Shown here piece by piece: positions 12,239 through 22,838 of a DNA stretch of 64,000 nt (positions are counted from its first letter, which is position 1; each line of letters opens with the position of its first letter). The position numbers and the translations under genes were made by a program. The stretch lies in assembly GCA_002104905.1 (NCBI GenBank), contig MCFE01000204.1, forward strand, positions 1-64,000, given 5' to 3'. The stretch comes from Basidiobolus meristosporus CBS 931.73. Taxonomy: Eukaryota; Basidiobolomycota; Basidiobolomycetes; Basidiobolales; Basidiobolaceae. The notes beneath the pieces were generated by a model. That model was not told the origin of the DNA. It made no database searches and was given only the letters and a program-made list of their open reading frames with translations.

Positions 12239-12588
12239 TGTTGTAATTGTCTTGGAGATATTGGAAGTGATTTGGGAGAACAAGTAGATTATGTGCTCAT
12301 CACTTAATGATTTAATGCATGTGAAAGTGGTATTTATGCTTTTACCTGGTCATTGCATAACAAAAGCATAGAATAGGCTAAGGAAGGTCCCAAGAATTTG
12401 TGTGCAATGTTTGGGGCAGTTTGGACAGCTTTAAGAATTTTCATGTTCAGGGTACCTGATAGTTTGATGAAAGTATTCCTAGTAAATCCTGACAAGGGAC
12501 TTGGTCGGTATTCTCTAGAACTTATGGATAAAGATCTTGGTCACATAGTTAGGTGAATATTTAGGTGGAACAACAAATTTTGACAACA
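12239..12588 (-). repeat. Copia-family LTR (minus orientation)
   Basis: A 350-bp LTR, the same length as the B1 LTRs, starts TGTTGTAATTGTCTTGG on the plus strand and ends GACAACA. The flanks (CTAAT and GATAC) do not match. It is more diverged from B1 than C2 is. A 41-bp unassigned spacer separates it from the next LTR piece. Confidence 0.82.
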
Positions 12589-12629
12589 GATACACTATCA
12601 AGTTTATTACTTTATTTAGCAGTAAAAGG

Positions 12630-12792
12630 ACAACTTTGAGAATTTTCATGTTCTGGGTACCTGGTATTTGGGTGAAAATAATCCAGTAAATCTCAACAAG
12701 GAATTAGGCCAGTTTTCTCTAAGATTTGAAGGTAGTGATCTAAGAGACTAAGTAAGGTGAATATCTTGGTGGAATTATAAATTTTTACAACA
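12630..12792 (-). repeat. Truncated 3' LTR of copia C1
   Basis: This covers only the promoter-distal half of the copia LTR in minus orientation, from ACAACTTTGAGAATTTTC to TTTTTACAACA. It is followed by the purine-rich tract seen in inverse as CTCCCACTCAGCT. The rest of the LTR is missing on the left. Confidence 0.8.
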
Positions 12793-15700
12793 CTCCCACT
12801 CAGCTGAAGGTTCTTACTGACTAGTCCTAATTTTGACCTAAGATGTTCAAACTTCTCTGTAGCTAATGGTTTGGTAAATATGTCTGCAATCATTTAATCT
12901 GAAGGATAGTAACCTAAGCTAACTAAGTTATTCTCTATGGCTTCAAGTATGAAATGATGTCTAATATCTGTGTGCTTAGTTCTAGCATGAAAAGTTGGAT
13001 TTCTACATAATTGTGTACATCCCTGATTATCTTGAAAGAAAGTAATAGGTGTTTTTTGACAAAGGCCTAAATCTGCAAAAAGCTTTCTTAACCACATTGT
13101 TTCTTTTGTAGCTTCACAGGCTGCAATATACTCTGCCTCTGTGGTAAAAAGTGCTATGGTAGGTTGCTTTCTTGAATTTCATGAAAATGCTCATTTACAG
13201 TAAAGAAAGGAGTATCCTGTGATGGATATTCTGGCTTTTGAATTTTGCCCCCCCCCCAACCAGCATCAGTGTATCCCAAAAGATCCTGTTCTGAATCCTT
13301 ATAGGTGCATTTTAAGCAGAGATCAGCAGTTCCTTTAGGTATCTAAAATCCGCTTAACTGCTGCAACATGATCAGATCCATAATTCTGACTATGCTAGCT
13401 GATAGCTCCCATTGAATATGAGATATCTGGTAATGTTCCAAGCATGATATACATCAGACTGCCAACCATAGATTGATAAGAAAAGTCAGGGCTTTCAGAT
13501 GGCACCAAGCTGCCTTGATTTGGCTGAGCTTTGGCCAAGTTAAGATTTGTCTCCATTGAGGTAGCTGCTGGTTTAGAGTCTTCCATTTGGTACTTCTTTA
13601 GTATATGCTGAATATACTTGGATTGGCATAGGGTAATAGTCTGAGTACTTCTGTCAATGGAAAACTTAATATTTAAGTAGTAACTGAGTTCTCCTAGACT
13701 GGACATCTTGAACTCCTTAGACAGGTTGGATTTAGTCTGTTCCAATATTTTTAGGTTATTGGTGGCTATAATAAGTTCATTCACATATAGAGCTAGTAGA
13801 ACTGGATTTGCTCTATCTGGCTTATAGTTTATACTATAGTCAGCATTACTCCTTTAAGACTCAAAGATTCCAAACAGGAATCTATCTTGCAATTTCAGGC
13901 TCTTTATGATTGTTTAAGACCATATAGAGACTTTTTAAGCTTGCAGACCAGGTGGGGGTTATCTTGGTTGACAAACTAACTAGGCTGGTCCATATACACA
14001 TCCTCATCAAGTTCATCATTCAAAAATGCAGTTTCTACATCCATTTGTTGAATAAAAAACCTATATTTGGCTGCAATAGCCAATATTAATCTGATGGAAT
14101 TAAACTTGGCTACTGGTGCAAAGGTTGCAGTATAGTCAAGTTCTTTTGTTTGAAAGTATTCTTTGGCCACAAGTCTTGCTTTGTATCTTTCTATTGTACC
14201 ATCAGCCTTGTATTTTGTCTTGAAGACCCATCTGCATACAATAGATTTTTGGTTGATTGATAATTTGACCAAGTCCCAAGTTTGATTTTCCATCAGGGTC
14301 TGATATTCCTCAGTCATTGCAGATCTCCAAGACTTTTTCTAAGTGCTATTTAGGGTCTCTTTTATAGTCCAGGGCTCATCAATATGGACTGAATAGGCAT
14401 AGGCCAAGTTTGTACACTCATTGATATAGTAATTAGGGCTCTTTCTTGTCCATTTGGATCTCCAGGCATTTGATACTGAAATGACCACTTCTGAGATACT
14501 CCAGGTCACTGCTTCAGGCTAAAACACAGTTGTAGAGTCCTTTGGAGTGAAAAAATTTCATTGTTTTGCTCTGATTGAATCCCAACAATTAGTGGACTTG
14601 ACATCAGATTTTTGTCAGCATCTGATGACATTTTTGGTGAAAATTTGAATTTTTGTCAAACAACACACCCCTGGACCTGATTAGCTTCTTTGCTTTGGTA
14701 TTGTAGAGTTGATATGCTTTACTCTCATTGCAGTGGCCCAAAAATATGCATTTTGTACTTTTTAGCTCAAATTTTGACTGATTTCCAGGCAGTTTCTTGG
14801 CATATATACCTATATATTGTTTAATGTTCTGCACTAGGTCTGTACCCATACCATCCTTCAAATGGAGTAGAATCACAAAGTATTCTGTTATTACTCCCAT
14901 TTTAAAGTTATACAGCAATGGCAGCTGATTCCACCCAAATATTGTAGGATAATTTTTGATCATGGATTATAGATCTTGCCATATCAATTGTTGCTCTGCT
15001 AGAACATTCAGCTACTCCATTTTGCTGTGGGAAAATGGTACAGTAGTCTCTTGCTTTATCCCATTAATTTTGCAAAAGTGGATGAAGAGTTTTGTGGTAT
15101 ATTCTCCGCCATTGTCAGAGTGTATTTTCTTGATTTTTTCAGCTGTTTCTCTCTCCACCATGGCTTTGAACTCACTGAACTTAGACAGAGCTTCTTTCTT
15201 TCTCACCATGAAGTAAACCCACATGTATCTTGTATAATCATCAATAAAAGTGATGAAATACTTCATCCTACCTTGGAATATATTTTGCATAAGTCCACAC
15301 AGATCTGAGTGATTTATATCTAATTTTTTCTTAGTTTCAATTAGCCCATAGCTCATGTAAAGTTGTCTGGCTTGCTTCCCATATATGCAGGCTTCACAGT
15401 GCTCCAAATTAGCTGGGGATACAATTTTAGGCTGGAAATAAGCTGATCTTTGATCATTTTGTGCAAATATTCAAAATTGATGTGTCCAAATCTCCTATGC
15501 CAACGCATTGATTGCTAATTTAAGTTATGTATATTGAGATCCAAATATGATGGAATATAAGTCAACCTGCCTAGATTCTGATCTCTGATACCTAAAGCAA
15601 TATGGGCACCATTGTGATCAGTGATCCTGCATCTGGAATTGTCAAAGCTGAAACTGAGTCCTCATGCTGTAGCCTTGCTTACAGATAGTAGGTTCTTGGA

Positions 15701-16766
15701 TATTTCTGGTACATAGAGTACCTCTTTAAAGGTTGGTGTATGGCTTCCTTCTCTGTTTCTAAGGCTTACTTGGATAGTTCCTTCTCCCACTGCATCAACT
15801 GTACTATTGTTACCCATGAAAACCTTCTTAATTGGAATTTCTTCATATTGGGTAAAATGTTCTTTTTGGTGTTTAAAGTGTTGAGAAGCTACAAATTCAT
15901 TGTACCACATCCAAGAATCCTTATTTGTGGCCATATTTAGTGCAGATATGAAAAGTCTACCTTCAGTTGTTGCAGCATTTCCATATTCAGGCTAGTTTTG
16001 CTGATTATCTCTCTTTTTGAGACACTGGTCTGATGTGTGTCCTTTTCTTTTGCAGTAGTTGAAAATATGTTGCTGTTGCCTTTGTAGGGTCTAGGGTACC
16101 TCCTTTGTTGGTTACCATTGCATATTAAATATTTTCTTCTTCCTTCTTATTGGCGCTTGAATTTCTTAATTCTCCATCCAGGAGCCTTCCATACATGTAA
16201 TTTCAGGTCAAATCTTTACTGCTGGACTCTAGGGCTGACACAAGGCCCTGAAACCTGTCTATCAGGATGTTCAGGATGGTGATATCACATCCTCATTGGT
16301 AGTTGGTACACCCACATATTCCATTTCATCCATCAGCATGGTAATCATGTTGATTAGATGTTTCTTTTATTCTCCTGGCAGCATATTTGTAGTGAAAAGT
16401 TTTTGTCTCAGATACATTTTCTAAGCAGCTTAACATGACTGGAAGGAGTCCTCTAGTGCATTCCAGGCATTCTTTGCCGTTTTTACTCTTGAGTATTGAA
16501 TTAACAATTTGTCTTTACCCTTGAGGCAAATGCAGTAAAAGGCACTTTGTTCTTTCTTCTGGTACTTTCAGGCTTCCTCTCCTACATTTTTGGGTGGGCA
16601 TTCTTCTCCCATGACAATGTCCCAAAGGGCTCTTTCTTGTAACAGCATCTTCATCTTCACCTTTCACACTTGGTAATTAGATCCATCCAGCTTTTCAGCA
16701 GAGGGAAATATTCCAGTAATAGTAGTAGTAAGCATTGCAGAGAGTAACAGCTGGGGGCTCATAACC
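12793..16766 (-). pseudogene. Ty1/copia gag-pol remnant (C1)
   Basis: A minus-strand copy of the B1 family with all domains in order: gag (about 16,740-16,100), damaged CCHC region, protease (about 15,930; the active-site Asp-Ser-Gly is lost), integrase (about 15,400-15,000, with NHSDLCG and DNGGEY; the stretch before NGVAER is changed), reverse transcriptase (about 14,320-13,395) and RNase H/C-terminus (about 13,100-12,793). The polymerase motif reads YVNE where B1 has YVDD. Many stops and frameshifts make it older than B1 and C2. It is flanked by a full LTR on the right and a half LTR on the left. Confidence 0.88.
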
Positions 16767-17114
16767 AGTTGTCAGAATCTTGGAGATATTAGAAGTGTTT
16801 GGGAGAACAAGTAGATTATGTGGTCATCACTTAATGATTTACTGCATGTAAAAGTAGTATTTATACTTTAAATGGTCTTTGCATAACAAGCACATAGAAT
16901 AGGTTAAGGAAGGTCCCAAGAACATGTGTGAAAAGTTCAGTGCTGTTTGGACAACTTTGAGAATTTTCATGTTCTGGGGACCTGGTATTTTGGTGAAAAT
17001 ATTCCAAGTAAATCCCAATAAGGAATTTGGCCAGTTTTTTCTAAGATCTGAAGGTAATGATCTAAGTGACCATGGTAGATGAATATTGAGGGGGAATTTC
17101 AAATTTTTATCACA
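16767..17114 (-). repeat. 5' LTR of copia C1 (minus orientation)
   Basis: This 348-bp LTR lies right of C1, beginning GTTGTCAGAATCTTGG and ending TTTTTATCACA. Immediately left, on the minus strand, is the PBS GGTTATGAGCCCCC (16,753-16,766), the same anticodon-loop type site as in B1 and C2. Confidence 0.85.
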
Positions 17115-17174
17115 CTAAAAGTATTAGTTACCTGTGGTGTGCAACCCAGCCTTGCCTTACTCAACTATTTACCT

Positions 17175-20100
17175 ATGCATTGCAAAAACCCTGTCAAGAA
17201 CAATTTAAGTGTGAAGGTCAACCGGTATCATGGCAGAGTCAATGAAGACCTGGGAACTTGGGTCCCTCAGATTGAAGAAGCTTTTAAAGCTAAAGGAATT
17301 GCTCCAGAAAGCAAGTTGCATTATGCAGCTTCTTACCTGGCAGATGCAGCCTTACAGTGGTACCACAACAAGATCAGGTCAGCCACTATGATGGGATGCT
17401 CTACAATCTCTACCTGGGACGAGTTTGTGTTGGAAATTCAGGATGCTTTTGAACCTCCACACCAGCAGACACTACTAAGAAGTAAGTTAAAGACACTCAG
17501 ACAGAAAGGAATGGTTCAAGAATACATCTATGAGTACAGATGTCTACTTGGACAAATTGAAAGAATGGACCCCCTGGATCAAGTTTAATACTTTATTTAT
17601 GGGTTGAAAGAAAGAACCTGCAAGGAAGTGAATTATCAAAGACCTCAGACTATTGAAGAAGCCATCAAGATTGCCATTGACTATGACTCAGCTATGTTTG
17701 GAGTTGGGAAGCCTACAGTGACTAATCAGAAAGGCTACAATCATTATGAAAGAAGACAGTCAGAAGCAGTACCAATGGAAATAGATGCTACGCAGAAGAA
17801 TCCTACCTCAGAAGAATATAAGAAGAAAGGACTTTGCTTCTATTGCCACCAGCAAGGACATATTGCAAAGTACTGCCCTCAGAGAAGAAATGGACACCAG
17901 CCATCAAGAACCTTTAACCGTATTGAGGCCATGGAGCATAGTAACATGGAGGATGAACTTGAAGAAGACTCAGAACTCACCTTCCACATGACAGAAGAAT
18001 ACCTATCCCAGATGACATCAAACTCAGGAAAGCTATTATACTTGAATGGAGTAATCAATGGAGTACCTGCCAAGATCCTGATTGACTCAGGAGCATCGCA
18101 TGAGTACATGTCAGAGCAATTTGCTCTGAAAGCTGGAATCAACTCAGAACCTACCAATTCAACTTCAGTCTCAACAGCTGATGGGAAATCTCACATAATC
18201 AACCATATTACTCAGCCAGTAAGAATGAAGATCAATGACTATGAAGAAGACCTACAGGCTTATATATTTGGGAACTGCAAGTTTGACCTAGTACTAGGAA
18301 AAACCTGGCTATTTTGTTGAAAATCATCAATCAACTGGAGAACCCATGCTACTCAGATCCAAAAGGACAACAAGACCTATGAGCTATTACCTGCCAGGCT
18401 GGATTGCAACTTGATCAATTCCAGTATGTGTGAGACAAGTGAACTTAGCAAGACCCAGTTCTGTAGAGTACTTTGAAAAGGTACCCAGATGTTCCTCATG
18501 GCAGTATTACAGGAGAATTCCGCTACACCAGCACCCCAGCAAGTCCAGACTCTCTTGAAGAAATATTCAGACGTGTTTCCAGATCAGCTTGTAAGCCTAC
18601 CACCAGTCAGAGACATGGATCATGCCATTGACACAGGAGATAGCCTGCCAGTGAGCAAGACACCTTACAGAATGAGTCCATTGGAATTGGAGGAAATGAA
18701 GAGACAAATTGATCAGCTATTGGTGCAAGGATACATCAGACCCAGCAAGTCACCTTGGGAGCACCAGTGCTTTTTGTGAAAAAGAAGGATGGAACACTTA
18801 GGATGTGCATTGACTACAGAGCCCTCAACTCAGTTACCATCAAGAATAAGTACCCCATACCTTGGATTGATGAGCTTTTGGACCAACTTAATGGAGCCAC
18901 TATTTTCAGCAAGATTGACCTCATGTCAGGATACAACCAGATTAGGGTGAAACCAGAAGATATCCCTAAGACAGCATTCAGGACCAGATATGGACATTAC
19001 AGGTACTTAGTCATGAGTTTTGGCCTCACTAATGCCCCTGCAACATTCATGTCGCTGATGCAGACTGTCTTTCAGGAGTACTTAGACAAGTTTGTGATAA
19101 TCTACCTGGATGACATATTGATATACAGCCAGACAGAAGAGGATCACGTGGTGCACATTGAAAAGGTTTTGAAGAAACTAGGAGTGAACAAGCTATATGG
19201 CAAGCCAGCCAAGTGTGAATTCTTCAAGGAACACATTGAATATCTGGGACACATAGTGACTAGCACAGGAGTGAACTTAGACCCTAAGAAGGTTGAAGTA
19301 ATCAAGAACTTAAAGCAGCCCCATAGCATATCAGAACTCAGATCATTCCTTGGAATGGCATCCTATTATTGGAGATTTGTCAAGTCCTTTGCAAGCATTG
19401 CAGCCCCTTTAACTGATATCCTCAAGAAAGACAACACCTACAAGTGGGACATAGCCTGTGAGACTGCATTTCAGATGCTCAAAAATGAACTTGCTAAGCT
19501 GCCAAGCTTAAGAATACCTGACTTCAGAAAAGAGTTTACCCTGTGCACAGATGCTTCAGATTATGCAATTGGTGGAATACTAAGCCAAGAACACGAGGGA
19601 AAGGACTATCCAATTGCCTTCAAGTCCAAGAAACTGAACTCAGCAGAACAAAACTATCCTGTGCATGCAAAGGAGATGCTTGCTATAATACACTGCCTGA
19701 AGACATGGAGATGCTATATTGAAGGAGTCAAATGCACTGTAAAGACTGATCATGCCTCACCAAAGCATATGTTTACTCAGATGGTTCTATCCAGAAGAAT
19801 GACAAGATGGAGTGAATAGATTCAGCAATTTGACTTAGAGATTGTCTACTGCCCTGGGAAAAACAACACGGTGGCTGATGCCTTATCAAGACTAGAACAA
19901 GTGGCACAACTCAGCTTGGTGCATGAATCAGATTGGCCTAGCTTATTACCACAATACTTGGAGGACCAAGCCATTCCTAATGAGGTGGATGAAGAGATAA
20001 AGAAGATAATCCGGAATGAAGCCAGCAAACTTGTTGTACAGGATGAAACACTCTACCAAGTTGTTGATGGAAGCCCTATTGCCTATTGTCCTTATGTTGC

Positions 20101-21199
20101 TTACCTGGATTTAATACCTAAGCTACACAATGCATATGGACATCTTGGGATTGAAGGAACCTATAGCCTTGTGAAAGCCAGAGCATGGTGGCCCAGAATG
20201 AAACAAGATATTGAGAAGCTGGTGAAAACATGCCCAAACTGCCAAATCAATCAAGGCCAGCCACAAAGAAGTGCCAAACTCTTCCCTTTGGAGCCTGTAA
20301 GACCATTTGAGAGATGGGGAATTGACTTTATTGGAAGACTGCCAACCACCAGGAAATGCAACTGTCGGAACATAGTAGCAATTGGCCATGCCACTAAATG
20401 GCGAGTTGCTAAAGCTGTACCAATAGCCAGTGAGCAAGAAGTTGCAAGTTTCATTTACCATGAGATCCTGATGAAGTTTGGATGCCCTGTGGATATCTTA
20501 TCTGATAGAGGAGCAAACTTTATGACAAATACATTAGAGGCTTACCTGGAAATGCAGCAGATTAAACACTTGAAAACCTCAGCATATTACCCCAGAACTA
20601 ATGTAGTCACTGAACGCTTTAATGGATTATTTGGAAAAATGCTGACCAAGTATGCAATTGGAGCTGTCAGTAGATTGGATGAGTATATAGATCAGGCACT
20701 TTTTGCCTGCACAGTTAGAGTGCACAACACTACCCAACAATCAACATTTTACTTAGTGTATGGATGTGAACCCAGGATTCCAGGAGATCTCACATAACCC
20801 AAGCTTACAAATGCCATAGAAGATGAACTTAGTCAGCCCAGTAGACACCAGCAACTAGAACAAAGACAACAAGAGGCACAGGCCAAAGTATCTCAAAGTG
20901 CAGAAAAGATGAAGCAGAGACTTGATAAGACTATAGCACCAGAAGCATTGACAGTTGGGAATCTTGTATTGCTAAGAAACAACACTTGGAAGAAGTTTGA
21001 GCCACAATGGACAGGACCATTCAAGATCATCAGAGAATGTCCATTTGCGGCTTACCAACTAGTGGATAAACAAGGGAATATCCAGGAAGATTTAGTTCAT
21101 AGAAACAGACTCAAGCTTGCAAGACTTGCTGACAATACTGAACCATCAAGATATTGGTATCACAAGAAAAGAGATTCAGGAGAACCCTCTCAACTTTAG
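17175..21199 (+). pseudogene. Ty3/gypsy family A gag-pol, A2 (5' truncated)
   Basis: This is the best preserved family A copy. It starts inside gag (equivalent to A1 7,080). It has a CCHC knuckle CFYCHQQGHIAKYC (about 17,840), protease LIDSGASHEYMS (about 18,080), RT with intact YLDD (about 19,105), RNase H, an HHCC zinc finger (about 20,130-20,240), integrase core (DFIGRLP, ILSDRGANF, NVVTERFN) and a GPF module (WTGPFKI, about 21,010). There is no chromodomain. Lesions include stops at about 17,586, 18,318, 18,477, 19,817 and 20,796 and a 1-nt deletion near 18,757, where GGAGC replaces GGGAGC. It has no 5' LTR; a 60-bp unassigned stretch separates it from C1. Confidence 0.9.
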
Positions 21200-21209
21200 T
21201 GGGGGAGAA

Positions 21210-21577
21210 TGTTATGATCTGCCGCTTGAATGTTTAAGTAAGATCAGTTTTTAGTCAAATCAATTAGTTATATGTTTAGGTTATCAGTATATCAGTATTA
21301 TCTATCATATCAGTAACATTAGTCAGCAAATGAATCAGCAGATCCTTATCAGACAAAATAGATATATCAAGTAGGATCTTATTGGGTGATGATGATGCAA
21401 TCAAATGAGTCATCAGCCACAACCTACATTAGGAAATACAATTAGTCAGCAATTGATCTGGCAAAATGTATATAAGGAGCTGCTGGAACCTCAATAAAGA
21501 TCAGTTCAAGTTTTAGTGAATACAATACTAGCTAAACTCCCTATTCCTCTACAACCCTTATACCAAGACTTGTAACA
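21210..21577 (+). repeat. 3' LTR of gypsy A2
   Basis: This 368-bp LTR runs TGTTATGATC...CTTGTAACA, preceded by the polypurine tract GTGGGGGAGAA (21,199-21,209). It abuts directly a minus-strand gypsy D2 fragment at 21,578, so A2 probably inserted into D2 and its left side was later lost or rearranged. Confidence 0.9.
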
Positions 21578-21914
21578 TGTGGTAGATGATGTCATTGACT
21601 AGATGTAGGTACTGGAGGTTTGGGAACTTGGGTGGTGGGTCAGTGGAGTATTAGAAATATTTCTTGATTGTTGTGGCTATGGAACTGGTGGTTGGGCTGG
21701 CCTTGACTTTCTCAAGGAGTGAGGGATCAATAATAGGTTGCAAGGAGCTCAAAGTGTCTTTTGCTGAGTACCGGGTTTTTCATTTGCTAACAGGCATTAT
21801 CCCATTCTTCAAGGGAATACTCCACCTTTCTGGACAGGGCATCAGGTTTCCCCTTTTATATACCTGGTCTATAGGTGATGACAAAGTCAAAGCTGGACAG
21901 GAAGAGGGACCATC
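21578..21914 (-). pseudogene. Gypsy D2 fragment, RNase H to integrase start
   Basis: On the minus strand the text continues the D2 polymerase interrupted at 38,772: SFDFVITYRPG, GKPDALS and then PPPKFPNLQYLHLVND, which matches D1 at about 24,650-24,965. The D2 text before 21,914 and after 38,766 joins at the CCATC duplication, so D1 is inserted here. Two in-frame stops are seen. Confidence 0.85.
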
Positions 21915-22432
21915 TGTCATAATCACATGACAACCATGAACACCCATGCCAAGTTGCAGCATCCTAGCTCAATTTCAAGATATTCCTTCTGGAACCTTTT
22001 ACCACCTTATAGAAAGTTCCTGGCCATTCCAAACCATTGTTACACAATGGAGCATTCAATCAAAGCTTCCCATTGAATTTTCATGGTCCAGAATCATATA
22101 TGGAAATACCAGGTCACATCACTTAGTCACATGTTCAGGTGACCCAATCCATTTCCCCATCCTGTCTCAGAGCTTTGCCTTCTATATTATTATCCCCAGC
22201 ACTGCTGCTGTGCCTCACCCTACAACCCCATTGGAATTAGCTAATATCTCTTGGCATCAGTATAGCCAAAAAGTATATTTAGTCCTATCCCCCTTAAGTA
22301 TTCTTCAGTCTGATAAACACAGGTCTTGAATAAACAGCCTTGCCTTGAATCCTGCCTTGCCTTGATGGTCCACAGCTAAGTCCTTTCCTGCCGTGCCTAG
22401 CTTTTCCTCCTGCCTTGTGGCTATTGATAACA
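21915..22432 (+). repeat. 5' LTR of chromovirus-like gypsy D1
   Basis: This 518-bp LTR starts TGTCATAATCACATGAC and ends TTGATAACA. It matches the 3' LTR at 38,245-38,766 (522 bp; a 4-nt TA-repeat difference accounts for most of the length gap). A TATATTT box (22,274-22,280) lies about 30 bp upstream of CAGTCTGATAAAC (22,306-22,318), the likely transcript start. The 5-bp target duplication CCATC is at 21,910-21,914 and 38,767-38,771. Confidence 0.92.
22306..22318 (+). promoter_or_regulatory. Putative transcript start / self-primer of gypsy D1
   Basis: CAGTCTGATAAAC sits about 26-32 nt after the TATA-like box in every D LTR copy (also 38,640-38,652, and inverted at 42,843-42,855). Its start is complementary to the sequence directly after the LTR. 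In the Tf1 family the first bases of the mRNA fold back as primer. The assignment here is inference from position and complementarity. Confidence 0.55.
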
Positions 22433-22446
22433 GTTTCATCAGACTC
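22433..22446 (+). promoter_or_regulatory. Primer-binding site of gypsy D1 (self-priming type)
   Basis: Right after the LTR the sequence is GTTTCATCAGACTC, with no TGG as needed for a tRNA CCA end. Its complement GAGTCTGATGAAAC pairs with the LTR motif AGTCTGAT-AAAC. In D2 the pairing is better: PBS GTTTTATCAGACTG against CAGTCTGATAAA, 12 contiguous bases. Confidence 0.6.
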
Positions 22447-22838
22447 TTCTGACTTACCTGTGGATCCCTACCTCCTGCCCAAAGTCTTAAGAAAACTTGT
22501 AAAAGGAATACTCACCGTAGGTATCACCCATCATCTTTCCCTAGTCTTTTCCTATAAAGGCAACGATACTTTATCTTTGTAAAACTATTGGTCAAAGCTG
22601 CATTCACTTTATTACCCTGCTGGCGGAGTGTACAGTTGTTACAGTATTGGAAGCTTTAGTACAATACTCTAGCAAAGGACGTTGAAACCAGTACCTTCTG
22701 AAGTGACGCTAACTTATTTAAGTTGGGGACTGTGGCTCAATAGTTGTATTGCTGACATACAAGTGGCTTTACAAACCCACAATCTAGTTTAGTATATTCC
22801 AGTATTTCTTGTAAGTTCATCTGCCTTCCTCTCCTACC
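22447..22838 (+). other. Leader of gypsy D1
   Basis: About 390 bp of untranslated leader between PBS and gag. Blocks such as AAAGCTGCATTC (about 22,596), GGAGTGTACAGTTG (about 22,625) and CAAAGGACGT (about 22,673) recur in the D2 leader and, unexpectedly, inside unit E. Confidence 0.7.

Noticed and set aside
12239-17114. Copia C1 as an element with two complete LTRs
   Set aside because: The LTR adjacent to the C1 PPT is only half length; the complete LTR at 12,239-12,588 is separated by 41 bp of other sequence and has no matching duplication.
6535-21577. A1 and A2 as the two halves of one gypsy element with LTRs at both ends
   Set aside because: Their gag-pol regions overlap extensively (both have gag to integrase) and the outer 5-bp flanks differ.
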